Of a stretch of DNA of 64,000 bases, positions 45,329 through 56,800 are shown piece after piece. Within the stretch, counting starts at the first letter, position 1; each line of letters starts with the position of its first letter. The translations under genes were made by a program, and so were the position numbers. The DNA is taken from positions 277,284,330-277,348,329 of the forward strand of contig NC_061510.1 of the NCBI RefSeq assembly GCF_022539505.1, written 5' to 3'. The DNA comes from Lolium rigidum (lineage: Eukaryota; Streptophyta; Magnoliopsida; Poales; Poaceae). The notes beneath the pieces are model-generated. The model saw nothing but the letters and a program-made list of their open reading frames with translations. It was not told the origin of the DNA and did not search any database.

Positions 45329-46720
45329 GGGCATCTCGAGCGGGCGGACCATCTGGTCCGAGCGCGTCCGAACCGGTTTGCGTGGAAAAATGGACGACCA
45401 AACACGCTCCAACGGAGCGATCGAAACATACTGACCCGTTCGCCCCGACCCATCCGTTCATCAAATTTGAGGAATGGATGCGTCGGTGCGGACGATGCGC
45501 GGACAACGCTAGTTATTTAATTCATTAGGATCCGACGGCCAGTTACAAAAGGCCCGCATCTAAACTGAAAATAAGGCCGCTACTAGGCCGGTCGTACACG
45601 TCTACTTCTCCCCGCCGCCGACGTCGTCCCCGTCCAAGCCCGCCCGTGCAGCCCATATGGCTTCTTCCTGGCGGCGTTACCTGGCAATGGACCGACGGCG
45701 GTTCTCCCTGCGCTGGTCCTCCCGGTGTCGCTCGTCCTGATGGGAGGCCAATGTTGCGTTGAGCTCGGCCGTCCAGTGTGCCCTCCTCTCCACCTCCTTC
45801 ACCGCCCGCTCCACCTCCACCGATGCTGCCTCCGCTGATAGCAACGTCGAGCAACATCGCGGCCGCCCTCGCGGCCTGCCTCGCCGCGAAACGATTCCTC
45901 ATCGCGCTCCCGACGGTCAAAGTCTCTTGCGATGGACCTGCGGTGTGTTGTGCTCACCTGCCACTTGTCCTATTCGTCGTCCTCCTCCACCTCCTCCTCC
46001 TTGCCTAGGAGGCCCCAAGCCATAGCTAAGGCCGCCGCCGCCACGCGGTCCTCTTCCTCAACATAGTCAGTGGCGCGGTAGGCGTCGCGCGCCACCTTCT
46101 TTGCAGCCTCCTTCGCTGCTGCAGCGTCGACCGCTGCTAGCTCCGTCGCTGCCGCGCGCCACCTCTCTTGTCACCGCCACGATGCAGCGACGCTTTTGCA
46201 CGACGATGTTGGTGGAGTTGCGTGTCGATGACTCCAAGAGCGCCATGGCCGCCTGGTGGTGTTTGCCACGCACGGCCACACGGCGGCCTCCTTGGCCACC
46301 ACTTGCTCCACCTGCTGCGCCGCCACCTTGACCACCTCCACCAGCGCTTGCTACGCCATGTCTCCTTCGTGCTCGAAGGCGGCCACCTGGTTCTCCGCCT
46401 GTATGCGGGCCATCTCCGTGGCTATGATCTCGACCTCCTCGTCGGAAGGACGAGCCAACCGGAAGCGCGGGAATCATCTACGGTGCCCGTGAAGCCAGCG
46501 ACGGCCATTAACATCCTATCGTCATTAGAGGCAGAGCGTTATTGTTAACATCGGGGTGGGGAGTGGTGGGGTGTGGGCACTTTGGGTCGAGCCGCTAGTC
46601 GCACCACCCAACCAAAACGGACAAACACCCTTAAAGTGTTTATCGGCCAACCTAAACAGATAGAAATGAACCATTTAGACCGTCAATTTGGTCGGCCCTG
46701 CACCATTTTCGAGGAGATCG
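45329..46720 (-). mobile_element. Second PIF/Harbinger-like element, right end decayed
   Basis: Begins GGGCATCTCGAGCGGGCGG directly after the TTA that closes the previous element. The GC-rich interior has a long but degenerate minus-strand coding-like region (46477 down to about 45560) with Arg/Gly-rich frames and no recognisable domain. The tail near 46580-46700 (ACGGACAAAC, TATCGGCCAACC, GACCGTCAATTTGGTCGG) is typical of the right subterminal part of such elements. A clean terminal repeat and second TTA were not found. Confidence 0.5.
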
Positions 46721-46759
46721 TACCAACGCACGAATTCAGCAAGTAGTCCAGTTCTTCAA

Positions 46760-46881
46760 CGCAGTCTCTTGCAGGTGCTCATAGGGGTAGGGTGTACGTG
46801 TGTGCGTTCATAGGGGTGAGTGTGTGCGCGTATGTATGAGCGTCTTTGATCGTACTGTGTTTCGCAAAAAAAAAAAAAAAG
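46760..46881 (+). mobile_element. Retroposon (LINE-type) 3' tail with A15
   Basis: GGTGTACGTGTGTGCGTTCATAGG-like sequence, GTATGTATGAGCGTCT and TACTGTGTTTCGC run into a run of 15 A. This is a common Triticeae non-LTR 3' end. Only the tail is present. It ends about 120 bp before the hydrolase start codon. Confidence 0.55.
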
Positions 46882-47002
46882 GCCTTTTGGTAAATAAAAA
46901 AAACACTATTTGGCCGTCGTTTCGGCCTCAGGTGCCACAGTTGCAAAGCAAAACGCATTCTGTGTCGCTCGCTTGCCTACCACTTCTTGCGTTGATGCCT
47001 TG

Positions 47003-50000
47003 ATGGTCTCCTTGATCCCTCGAACTCCCTGTTTTGCTTCCTTCCTCAAACCCACCGCCCACGCTTCTCCCTGCTCGCTGCGGCTGCCACCCATGTCATC
47101 CTCCGCCACCGGCCCCGTGGCCTCGGCGGCAGCGGAAGCATCCCGGCCAAGGAAGATGCCGGTACTGCTGTTCGACATCATGGACACCGTCGTCCTGGAC
47201 CCCTTCTACCACCACATCCCCGCCTTTTTCCAGTTTCGTGCATACCCCTCTTTCTTATCCTTCTCCTTGGTTAATTGCTATCCATAGATCCATTTATGTA
47301 TTCCTGTGGTCTAGGTAGCACCTGCTGTTTATGTGTTCGACGGAATGCGTGGTTAGCTTTTTGTGGTGATGTGGGACCAAGAAGCTAGCTAATTGGGTGC
47401 GCGGGGCGGGGAATTCGCTTAAGATTGGTTCTGGCTGCTACTGAATTACTGGGATTTTACTTTAAGAAGCTCAAAGCGATTCATTTGTTAACTGAAAAAT
47501 GCAACAGCGATACCATTGAAAAACCTAGTTATTCAGAATTGCAGAGCACACCAGAGCGATCTATATATGAAATAGCAGGCTGATCTCTAACTAGGTGTTG
47601 AGGGCTATCTTCTTAGTGATGTTCTGTTTTTGGTACACCCTCATGTCCCAGTGACTATGAATCTGTTAAATTACCATCTTATTTGTTGCATGGTAGAAAT
47701 CTACCATTTATCACTTTATCAACATTGCATGACTTTTTTTTTTCTCTAGACAGCTTTCGTTCATTACTTTTGAGCCTTATGTTCTTCACATCCTTCTAAG
47801 TTCTAGTTGATCCTGCATTTTGTAGAATGTCCATGAAAGAACTCTTAGAAAGCAAGCATCCAACAGCATGGTCTGAATTTGAGACGGGAGTGATTGATGA
47901 GGTAAGAACTATAGAAGCTTGACTTATTGTATGACCCATGGAACTGTCACGGGCTAAAATTGGTACCGATCTCAATACCGATGAACGTGACAAGGTTGGC
48001 GGTACAGCTCTTAGGAGTGATGGTTGGCCAGCCTTCGTGCCAGGCCTGGAATGAGGCGGGGAGAAGGTTGGGGTTGGGGAATAGATCTGTGCTACTTTTT
48101 TCTCATTAATTAGTTCATCCTTATGTGGTACATCCATACATGGTGTCACTTTTATGGGGACGACTCTGACTTGATGCTTTAGAATAGAACCCCAACTTTG
48201 GTAACAAACTAACAACATACCTTATTCTTGGTCAAAACTTTTATCTCCCTATTTGAATCTATCACTCATCTAACCAAATAGGTATCCTTATACTAACTAA
48301 AATAACCTATCTATCTCCTTAATTAATTGACAATGGTGTTGTTCATGAGGATACTGCTCACAAGTCACAAGAGTATTCCTGCACAGACAACTCTTAGTTT
48401 GGTGCTGCCTTCTGCCATTGAGCCTTGACCCCGTTACCATAACATGGACATGCATTTCAAATAAAAAAGATGTGGTAGAGAAGGAGAAACCAACTGATAA
48501 AGTCTCGCATGCTGTTCTGTATGAGGCAAATTTGTTTGTAGAGCAGCACTGTGGAACTAAAACTTAATTGATTGTACAGAAGCACTGCAATAAGGTGATT
48601 TGTAGCCTATAGTATATCATGGATACCATCGTATCATGAACTTGTCCGAAGAGCCCCTATTACCCATTTAATTGTTTGTGTGGCTTACGTAAATTTGTAT
48701 GCATTCTTGAAAACATGTTTATTTGGCAATAGAGTAGTGAAACTACTATTAGTTGCTTGCTTTCTGTAATCTGCTTAACTGCACCTGTAGAGTAACAACA
48801 GAAAAAGGGAAATAGCCAGTCATCCCTACTATTCTCATGCTTCTTCACTCTATACATGATTAATTGGTTATAATTGTGACCAGAGATTAGTCGCTGAGAG
48901 GGTTATGCCCCAACGAATTTCTATTGGGTTTCATATCCATAAGAATGGCTGGTTTTACGTTGGCTCGACAAGCCTATCACAACCCTCCTCCTTTACCTGG
49001 GCTTGGCACCGGCTATTCCTAAAAGGCATAGGCGGAGTTGTGACCAGAGATTAGTATTTAAAATATTTTTCCATTATTTTCACTTCACCTTCTTTGAATT
49101 TACACCATTGTATTGCTCTTGTAGAGTGAGCTGGCTAGAAAATTCTTCAATGATGGCAGATCATTTGATATGGAAGGTGAGAAGATCAAAGTTGAAGTGA
49201 CATTGAGGGTGCACAGTCCCCTTTAGGATTATACTCATAAATCACTGTCTTAAAGGATAAATAACACAATTCCTTGATTAGATCAATCTTCTCATAAGCC
49301 TACTTAGATTTTCAATAGTAAAAGTATAAACCCAGAGTTTGGTGCCCTTGCTGTTAACAACACCTATTATGATAGATTTTATAAAAACCTAGTTAATTAG
49401 TCTCTATTCTACTCTTTACCTTGCTTGGAAGAAGATTCTCCTTTTTAATCCATTTCTATTCCCTGTAGGTCTGAAAAAATGCATGGTGAAAGCATATGAG
49501 TACATTGATGGCGTTGAAGACATTCTTTGCAGTTTAAAGAAAAATAACTATGAAGTGCATGCCTTTACAAATTATCCAGTGTGGTAAGTTTCAGCTTTCA
49601 TGATACATTAGTGCACAAGTACTTGTTCCTCAGATATGTTCTGTAGGTACCAGTTGATCGAGGAGAAGTTAAAGCTGTCGAACTATTTGTCGTGGACATT
49701 TTGTTCTTGTCACATTGGTAGTACTCAATCTCAGATGCATACTTGTTCAACGTTTACTGTTTGAAACCTTTACTGTTATAAATTATATGAACCCCCTTTC
49801 TTTATCCAATAGAATGGATAGCTTTGCTGCATTGGTTCTTAGTGGCTGAAGCTACTATTCACAAAACATAATCGTCATCTAATTCAATAGTTTTAGTTTT
49901 CTTTACTCTCAGATGAAATGGTAGTTCTAAAAAGCATACAATATTTGATATGCCATCAATGTTGACCTTGTAATTTCTTCCCTTGTCCTTATTACTTTCA

Positions 50001-50740
50001 TTAACATCATGAGCTACTTAATATTTCTTGATTGTGATACACAGTGGTTTAACAATTGGAAGCATTGTCACTTTCAAGCTAATAATTTCTTCATTCCAAA
50101 GAGGAAATAGAAGGCTGTACCATTTTATGGCATTTCATCAGAGAATGGGCACTCTTTCGATATACCAGAGATGTTTGACCTGGCTGTTGCAATTGCTTAA
50201 CGATTCTGTCATTTATGAATTAGTTTTTCTTAAACCCTGATGTATTAACTTTTGAAAAAAACCCTGATATATTCTTTAATTATGCGCTAATCAATAAAGC
50301 AACACTATACTTGTTATGTTTTCATGTTAGTTCATTCTCATAAAATATGATTGCATCATAGGATGAATCTGTCTAATATGCTGCCTCTAATCCTGGACCT
50401 GGACTTCCTATGATCACATATTACAGGAAAACGCAAGCCTTCAACTGATTTTTATCTCAGTGCTGTGGATCATCTCAATATTGATCCAGGAAACTGCATT
50501 TTCATTGATGACAGGTTTGTGTTTTCCTATTTAATTGGCTATTGTTGTTATGCAATAATGTGTATATCCTGACATGTTCTGGAATTTTTGTGCTGCAGGA
50601 TGGTGAACGTTGAAGCAGCCCTTAGTGTAGGAATGGCTGGTTTGCATTTTAAAAATGCCGAGGTCCTAAAGAATGAACTGTGCGCATTGGGAGTTGAATT
50701 AGCACCTCTTGTGCTTCAAGGTGAAACTGGGGTACAATAA
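47003..50740 (+). CDS. cpFHy1: Chloroplast HAD-family hydrolase, flavin mononucleotide hydrolase-like
   Basis: Seven exons with GT-AG introns: 47003-47232, 47826-47901, 49125-49176, 49469-49583, 49647-49717, 50427-50514 and 50599-50740. They join in frame to 257 codons. The closest match I recognise is Arabidopsis AtcpFHy1, which dephosphorylates FMN to riboflavin in plastids. The ATG at 47003 is chosen because it adds a Ser/Ala/Pro-rich transit-peptide-like lead before MSSS (residue 31); the ATG at 47093 is the alternative. HAD motifs are MPVLLFDIMDT (Asp58), AFTNYP (motif II), GKRKPS (motif III Lys) and CIFIDDR (motif IV). The residue two after the nucleophile is Met rather than Asp; as I recall the Arabidopsis protein is the same. 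A two-codon upstream frame starts at 46995. Confidence 0.88.
48891..49037. mobile_element. 147-bp retroposon-like insertion with 17-bp TSD
   Basis: Inside intron 2 of the hydrolase gene. TTGTGACCAGAGATTAG stands at 48874-48890 and again at 49038-49054, and everything between is foreign. Such long duplications are made by non-LTR retrotransposition or by repair copying. The insert begins TCGCTGAGAGG, close to a polymerase III A box, and has GGCTCGAC about 70 bases on, weakly like a B box. There is no A tail. Confidence 0.6.
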
Positions 50741-52856
50741 AGTTGCTTCCTCTTTCATCTTGTACTCATGATAACACAGTTCATGCGTATAAATGATCCT
50801 TTTTCTCTCTGTGAACTCTGTTAAAGACTTCATGTGTTGTTATTGTCATATTTGTATTTTATCCAAATACTTAATATATTAATTGTATGTGTACATATTC
50901 TAGAAACAAAACTTCCACGCCTCAAGTGATTAAAGGTGAAGGTAATCGAAGTGGATTGTGACAGACAAAACCTCAATTGATAAAACATTTCACTAAGCTC
51001 AATTTCAGGATGAAAACAAATTAAATTTCAGTATAGTCAATAGTCTGTCTTATATGAACTAAGCTAGACAAACTTGAGCAGGCCCCGTCAATGGTCATAA
51101 TAGCTTCATGTACACACAATATAGATTCCAGTATCTTTCATTTAAACGTTAGAGGCACTCATCACGTTTTATGATGCTTATATTTGCATGATATCACCAA
51201 GAGTTCAGAATATTTGTAAAATTTTGTATGTAGTCATATGGTTTCAATGTCACTTGACCACTAGCCTGTGACTTGAATCGCAATCTAGTACTGTTGAATT
51301 AATCCTATCCGATACTTCATGCTGAAGCAGATGATCATGTGGCAAAAAGTTGATACACCATACCTCACCTTGTATGTACTCCTTTTCAAGCTCTCCTTAA
51401 GTTACAAACTGGCAGCAATACAGTCCTGCACTTATTATCTTGCATATTTAAACGTTGGAAACCCTCACCATGTTGCATGATGCTAGTGAAAACCTGTGTG
51501 TAGTACTTGTGAAATTTCGGGTGCTATTTTTTGTTATTTTACATGATTTGCTTAGTAACAATTTGAATTTTTGTGGTTAAGTCCTGGTTTGGCTGTCATC
51601 ACCAATAGCAGGTCCGTCTATATGCTTATCCTAGTTGGTCTCTTTTTGCAATTGAACTATACATTTTGTAATGTCTGTGTAAATTATCTAATTCATGCAC
51701 CATCTTCTATGTTAATTCTGTGGTTTTATTACAGATTGTATTTGACAATAATGTGGTAGCTCCTCCTGGTCATATGTAACGAACCACTTTCTAATATTTG
51801 TTGTGGTGTGTATGGTTGCAATGTCAGTCGAGATTCCACGAGTCTGTCTTAAATCGCAACCTAGTGCCGTTGCATTACTCCCAACCAATAATATTGTTGC
51901 GATTTTCTCAGTATCAATTCAGCTTTCCGTGGTTAAAAACTAATTTGGTTGTCATCACCAATAGCAGGTTCTTCTGTATTGCCCTACTTGGACTCATTTT
52001 GCATTTGAACTATACATTTTATAACGACTTTGCGTAGAATGCCTATTTCGTTTACCATTTAGATGTTAGTTCTGCCATGATCTTATTGCATATTTTATTT
52101 GACAATAATCTGGTAGCTCCTCCTGCTCATATTTTTTCTTCTCTAATATTGGCTCTGGTGCTTATGGTTTCAATGTCACTTGAGATGCCATGAGTCTTGC
52201 TTGAATGGCAACCTAGTGTTGCAGAATTACTCCAAACCGATACTCTATGCTGAAGCAGTATGTACTTCTCCTTTTCAAGATCTCTCCTCGAGTTACAAAC
52301 TGGCAGCAATACAGTCGTGCACTTTTTTTTTTAAATCTCCTTTATCTGCACCACTGCTCATTGCTCTCCATTTCCTTATGGTGCAAATGATGTTGAAAAC
52401 AATGGATGTCATAATCAGGATATAATCATTTTCCCACTCACGTAGCTTGTGTTTGCTGCAACTTGATTTATAAGTTGGGATTGCTGCTAGCATACTACTA
52501 CTTCAGTTGCTGTCAGATTACTCTTTTGCGATGGTGAAAATGATGCGCATGTAACCACTCTTGGGCTCATGCATGTGTAGCAGTTCAGCTGTGGTTAGGG
52601 GATGCCTAGATGTGCATGGGTACCAGGATCGTCAGGTAAAGTTGATGGAGGAAAACGGCAGGATAAGGAGTGTTGGACGTACTAACGGATTCTATCTAAC
52701 AAAACCCAGATTGCCCCACATATAGCGAGCAATGGCTTGCATGGTAGTAGGCGGTTTTGACCTGTGACGCTGGATGCTTAGCTTTCACTGCAATCAACCA
52801 ACTTGGTGATAGACTGATAGTATTTGTCATTTGTCAGTTAGCTCTGCCTGATAGTA
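50741..52856. repeat. Hydrolase 3' region with degenerate tandem repeats (period about 357 bp)
   Basis: Blocks recur in order. GTTTCAATGTCACTTGA-type text lies at 51241, 51813 and 52166. GTGGTTAA...GTCATCACCAATAGCAGGT lies at 51573 and 51929. ATTTGACAATAATNTGGTAGCTCC lies at 51738 and 52098. CTTTTCAAG...GTTACAAACTGGCAGCAATACAGT lies at 51381 and 52272. This looks like an old duplication series. No protein is supported. Confidence 0.7.
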
Positions 52857-52951
52857 CTCCCTCCGGCTCTAAATATTTACAGCAGATTTAATGAATCTAG
52901 ATATATTTTAGCCGCCTGTAAATTGCGAAAAGTATTTAGGACCTGAGGGAG
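52857..52951. mobile_element. Stowaway-type MITE (95 bp)
   Basis: Ends CTCCCTCCGGCTC and ...GACCTGAGGGAG, with TA duplications at 52855-52856 and 52952-52953 and a hairpin-like interior. Short Tc1/Mariner MITE. Confidence 0.85.
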
Positions 52952-52953
52952 TA

Positions 52954-53810
52954 GAAAGATTTTTTTTATGTCAGTGAATTTCCTCATTTTGTGATGCTTA
53001 CAGGGCACTGACGCACTGTCATCGGCTTCGCTTCCGATCACCGCCTCGTGGTAATTTCAGGACATTACACACCCTTGCTAGATGGTGCTACTGCATGAAC
53101 GGAAATCTGCAGGTAGATCATCTCAGCCAAATTCAGCATGGAACAGAGTTAAGCTTTTCTCAGTCTGAGAACAGATCTCCCCACAGCACCAGTAAGCTTT
53201 GGCACGCTGAGCTACTCCTGGCAACAACTCTCATCATCCTCCGACATGTTCCACCTCAGCTTTGCTTCCCTTCTACTCCCCTCCATCGTCGTCAACCAAG
53301 CTTTGGCCGGCCCACCACCGTAACCACCTCCTCACTAGTACCAGCCGGAGCACCACTTCTACCGGTTCACCGCCATCACGCCGTCACCAACCTTTGCCCA
53401 CTCGCGCGTGTGGATGGCAAAGAGAAAAGTTGGAAAAAAAGTTGCCCTTTCTTCCAAACTCAACAGAAACAAAGGCTCCTACTGCTATCATTGAGCCTGC
53501 TAATTAGCTTAGCACGCCTGGATGCATAATGGGAGATGCAAATTTCCCCAGATTTGCCTGGTGGCCTGTCCATCCATATATATCATGTAGTACGTCTTAA
53601 ACACAATTCGCCAACCAGGCAACCATAACGTCCTCGCTCACTTCATATACATAGTGACACGATTATTGTTGCACATTTACATCCACTTGTTCCTTCTGTG
53701 TCTGTCTTTCAGTCTCCAACACACACTCACTTTCGAGCTCTCTGCCTGAAACACAGAGCAACAACGAACCAGTTTGTAGAGAACGAACAGTTTCAGTGCT
53801 ACAGGACTAG
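52954..53810. other. Upstream region of the receptor kinase gene
   Basis: No coding gene is supported; the 144-codon frame at 53095-53529 has no domain. TATATATAT-like sequence at 53575-53583 and CATATACATA at 53644-53653 are possible core promoter elements, and 53700-53810 has the CA-rich look of a plant leader. Confidence 0.4.
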
Positions 53811-56800
53811 ATGAGGAGCCTACTGCACTCATCACTTGGCATACTGCTGCTGACATTGCTTCTCGTGCTCGCATCCTCGCCGCCGGCGACGCCGCTGTCG
53901 GCGGACGGGCTCGCGCTGCTGGCGTTCAAGGCCGCGGTCACCGACGACCCGTCGTGGGCGCTGTCGGCGTGGTCGGCCAACGACACGGACCCGTGCCGCT
54001 GGCCGGGGGTGGCCTGCGTCAACACCTCCTCCTCCCCCGAGCCGCGCGTCGCCGGCCTGGCCGTCGCGGGCAAGAACCTCACCGGCTACCTCCCGTCCGA
54101 GCTCGGCTCGCTCGCCTTCCTCCGCCGCCTCAACCTCCACGGCAACCGCCTCTCCGGCACCATCCCACCCTCGCTCGCCAACGCCACGGCCCTGCGCTCC
54201 ATCTTCCTCTACGACAACAACCTCACCGGCGCCTTCCCGGCCTCGCTCTGCGACCTCCCGCGCCTGCAGAACCTCGACCTCTCCAAGAACTCCCTCACCG
54301 GCGCGCTCCCGGCGGCGGGGCTCGCGCGATGCACGCAGCTGGAACGCCTCATCATCTCCAGCAATGACTTCACCGGCGCGATCCCCGCCGCCGCCCTGCC
54401 GAAGATGGCGAGCCTGCAGCTGCTCGACCTGTCGTCCAACTCCCTCACGGGCGCCATCCCGCCCGAGCTCGGGAGGCTGCCTGCGCTAGCCGGCACGCTG
54501 AACATCTCCCGCAACCACCTCTCCGGCGGGGTACCGCCGGAGCTCGGGCACCTCCCGGCGACCGTCAGCCTCGACCTCCGCTTCAACAACCTCTCGGGCG
54601 AGATCCCGCAGTCGGGGTCCCTCGCCAGCCAGGGCCCCACGGCCTTCCTCAACAACCCCGGCCTCTGCGGCTTCCCGCTCCAGGTCCCCTGCCGCGCGGC
54701 CCCGCCGTCCTCGTCCTCCCCAACGGCCCCGATCGCCATCGGCCCAGCCGGCGGCGCGGGCGGCCCTCGGCAGGGGATCAAGACCAGCCTCATTGTCCTC
54801 ATCTCGCTCGCCGACGCGGCCGGGGTCGCCCTCATCGGCGTCATCGTGGTGTACGTGTACTGGAAGCTGCGCGACCGGCGGGGGCTCAACGGCGAAGACG
54901 ACGACGACGAGGAGGGGCGGGGGCTGTTCGGCTGCCCGTGCATGCGCGCCAGGTCGTGCGGGGACTCGTCGGACGGGTCGGACGCCGGCGGCGGCGGCGA
55001 GAAGAAGAAGTGCGGCGGCGAGGACGGGGAGCTGGTGGCGATCGACAGGGGGTTCCGGATGGAGCTGGACGAGCTGCTGCGGTCGTCGGCGTACGTGCTG
55101 GGCAAGGGCGGGAAGGGGATCGTGTACAAGGTGGTGGTGGGCAACGGGACGACGCCGGTCGCCGTGCGCCGGATCGGCGGCGGCACCAAGGCCCCCGAGC
55201 GGTACAAGGAGTTCGCGGCGGAGGCGGGCGCCGTCGGGCGGGTGCGGCACGCCAACGTCGTCAGGCTGCGCGCCTACTACTGGTCGCCCGACGAGAAGCT
55301 CGTCGTCACGGACTTCATCAACAACGGCAACCTCGCCACCGCGCTGCGCGGTAAGTCCCCCGGTCAAATCCATTTCTCCAGTTCGCGCGTTTTTTCCCCA
55401 ACGGTTGGTTACTCTGCTTTGTCTTGTAAATGCAATCTCTGTTTTGTTTGGCTGAAAGTACAGTAGAGTAACGACACCGGGTCCACCTCTCAGTGAGTTG
55501 GTTTGGCTTGTTTGTCAGTGAGTGTTATTAATGGGCTTAAGACTTTTTTTCTAAGAGCAATTCCAATAGTATAGCCAACTGTTGGCTATAACAAGATGTC
55601 ATATCATTTGTAGTCATCATATAGCTAACATGTACAATAGTTGGCTATAAGAATGTAGTACTTTACTAATATATGACCCACAGTTCATTCTCACAAGTGC
55701 GCTAGGAAGCGCGTGCAGAAGATCTAGTTATCGCATAAGTAACCTCACCTCCCTTCTCTCCTCTTCTCTCTCCTCCAACTCATCTAAAATATATTATTTA
55801 ATATTTTATAGTCAGCTGACTGGACTCTATTGTACTTGCTCTAAGACGGGTTACCCTTTCCATTACGCATAAGGAAAATACATCTTGTTAAGCAAACACA
55901 TACCAAGGACAGCCCTTGCACTAGTAGGAAACCCGTTGATAAGTGCTTGGTATCAAGCACGCTACAGGGCAAAAACCTACTAGAACTTAGCTTAAGCTAG
56001 AAAACTTTTCGAAAATACAGTTTAACAACATTGATAGAACCAACAGCCAACAAAAACAACTAAGGACAACCAACAAACAAATCACGGTCCTTCGATCATC
56101 AGCGTCGTCATATGTGCAGCTTTTGTTGATCAGCTTCTGAGAGACTCCCTGCATCAGGGCACGAGCAATGGAAGCGATATGTTTATGTCATCTTATTTTT
56201 TACATTTAAGGACGACAATTATTGATGAACTCAACAAAGTACACATGACCATCTCTCTTGTATGCCTTTCCCTCTATCTTTACACTCTCTTTCTTGCCTT
56301 TTTCTTGTGGAGAAATGACCTCCTCTCCAAGCTACAACTTTACTTTTGAAGCTACTAGTTTTCTAACTTCGAGACATCCGAACCTACGTGGACCTGCAAG
56401 ATCGGCTATGCCCTCATCAGCTCCACACAACAACCTTGCCTAGTAATAATTAAGAAAAGAAGACCTAGTGAAGATAAGCACTACAGATAATTTAAGTACA
56501 TACTTGTCTAAAGTAATCTTGTTTCGAATGGTCCAAATCGAACAACACACCGCAACAGTTCAGAGAGTATAAAACTTGTTATCACCAAAAAGATAAGCAT
56601 ATAACGAGGCCAAACTCTGCCATGTACACCAACCTTTCATGCAAATCCAAAGGTTTTAAAGCCAGCTTATAGACTTCTAAACACATGAAACAAATAGCAG
56701 AACCAAATGGTCCTTGAAATTGATGATACGATACAAATCATGTGTTGTCGTCTATGGCTAAACCTAGGTGAATATGGTACTTTGTCAATCCAGCAAATAA

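Noticed and set aside
46067..46477. 136-codon minus-strand Gly/Arg-rich frame
   Set aside because: Lies in a decayed PIF/Harbinger-like element. Repetitive composition without a domain. Not called as a gene.
53095..53529. 144-codon frame upstream of the receptor kinase
   Set aside because: No recognisable domain, no clear promoter, atypical composition. Probably chance.
54209..55373. Long minus-strand frames (up to 348 codons) opposite the receptor kinase
   Set aside because: Third-position GC bias of the kinase exon keeps the antisense open. The sense frame has all the domains.
55919..55990. CACTA terminus CACTAGTAGGAAACCC in the kinase intron
   Set aside because: No matching opposite end or subterminal repeats. 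CCTACTAG 45 bp later gives only a small palindrome.
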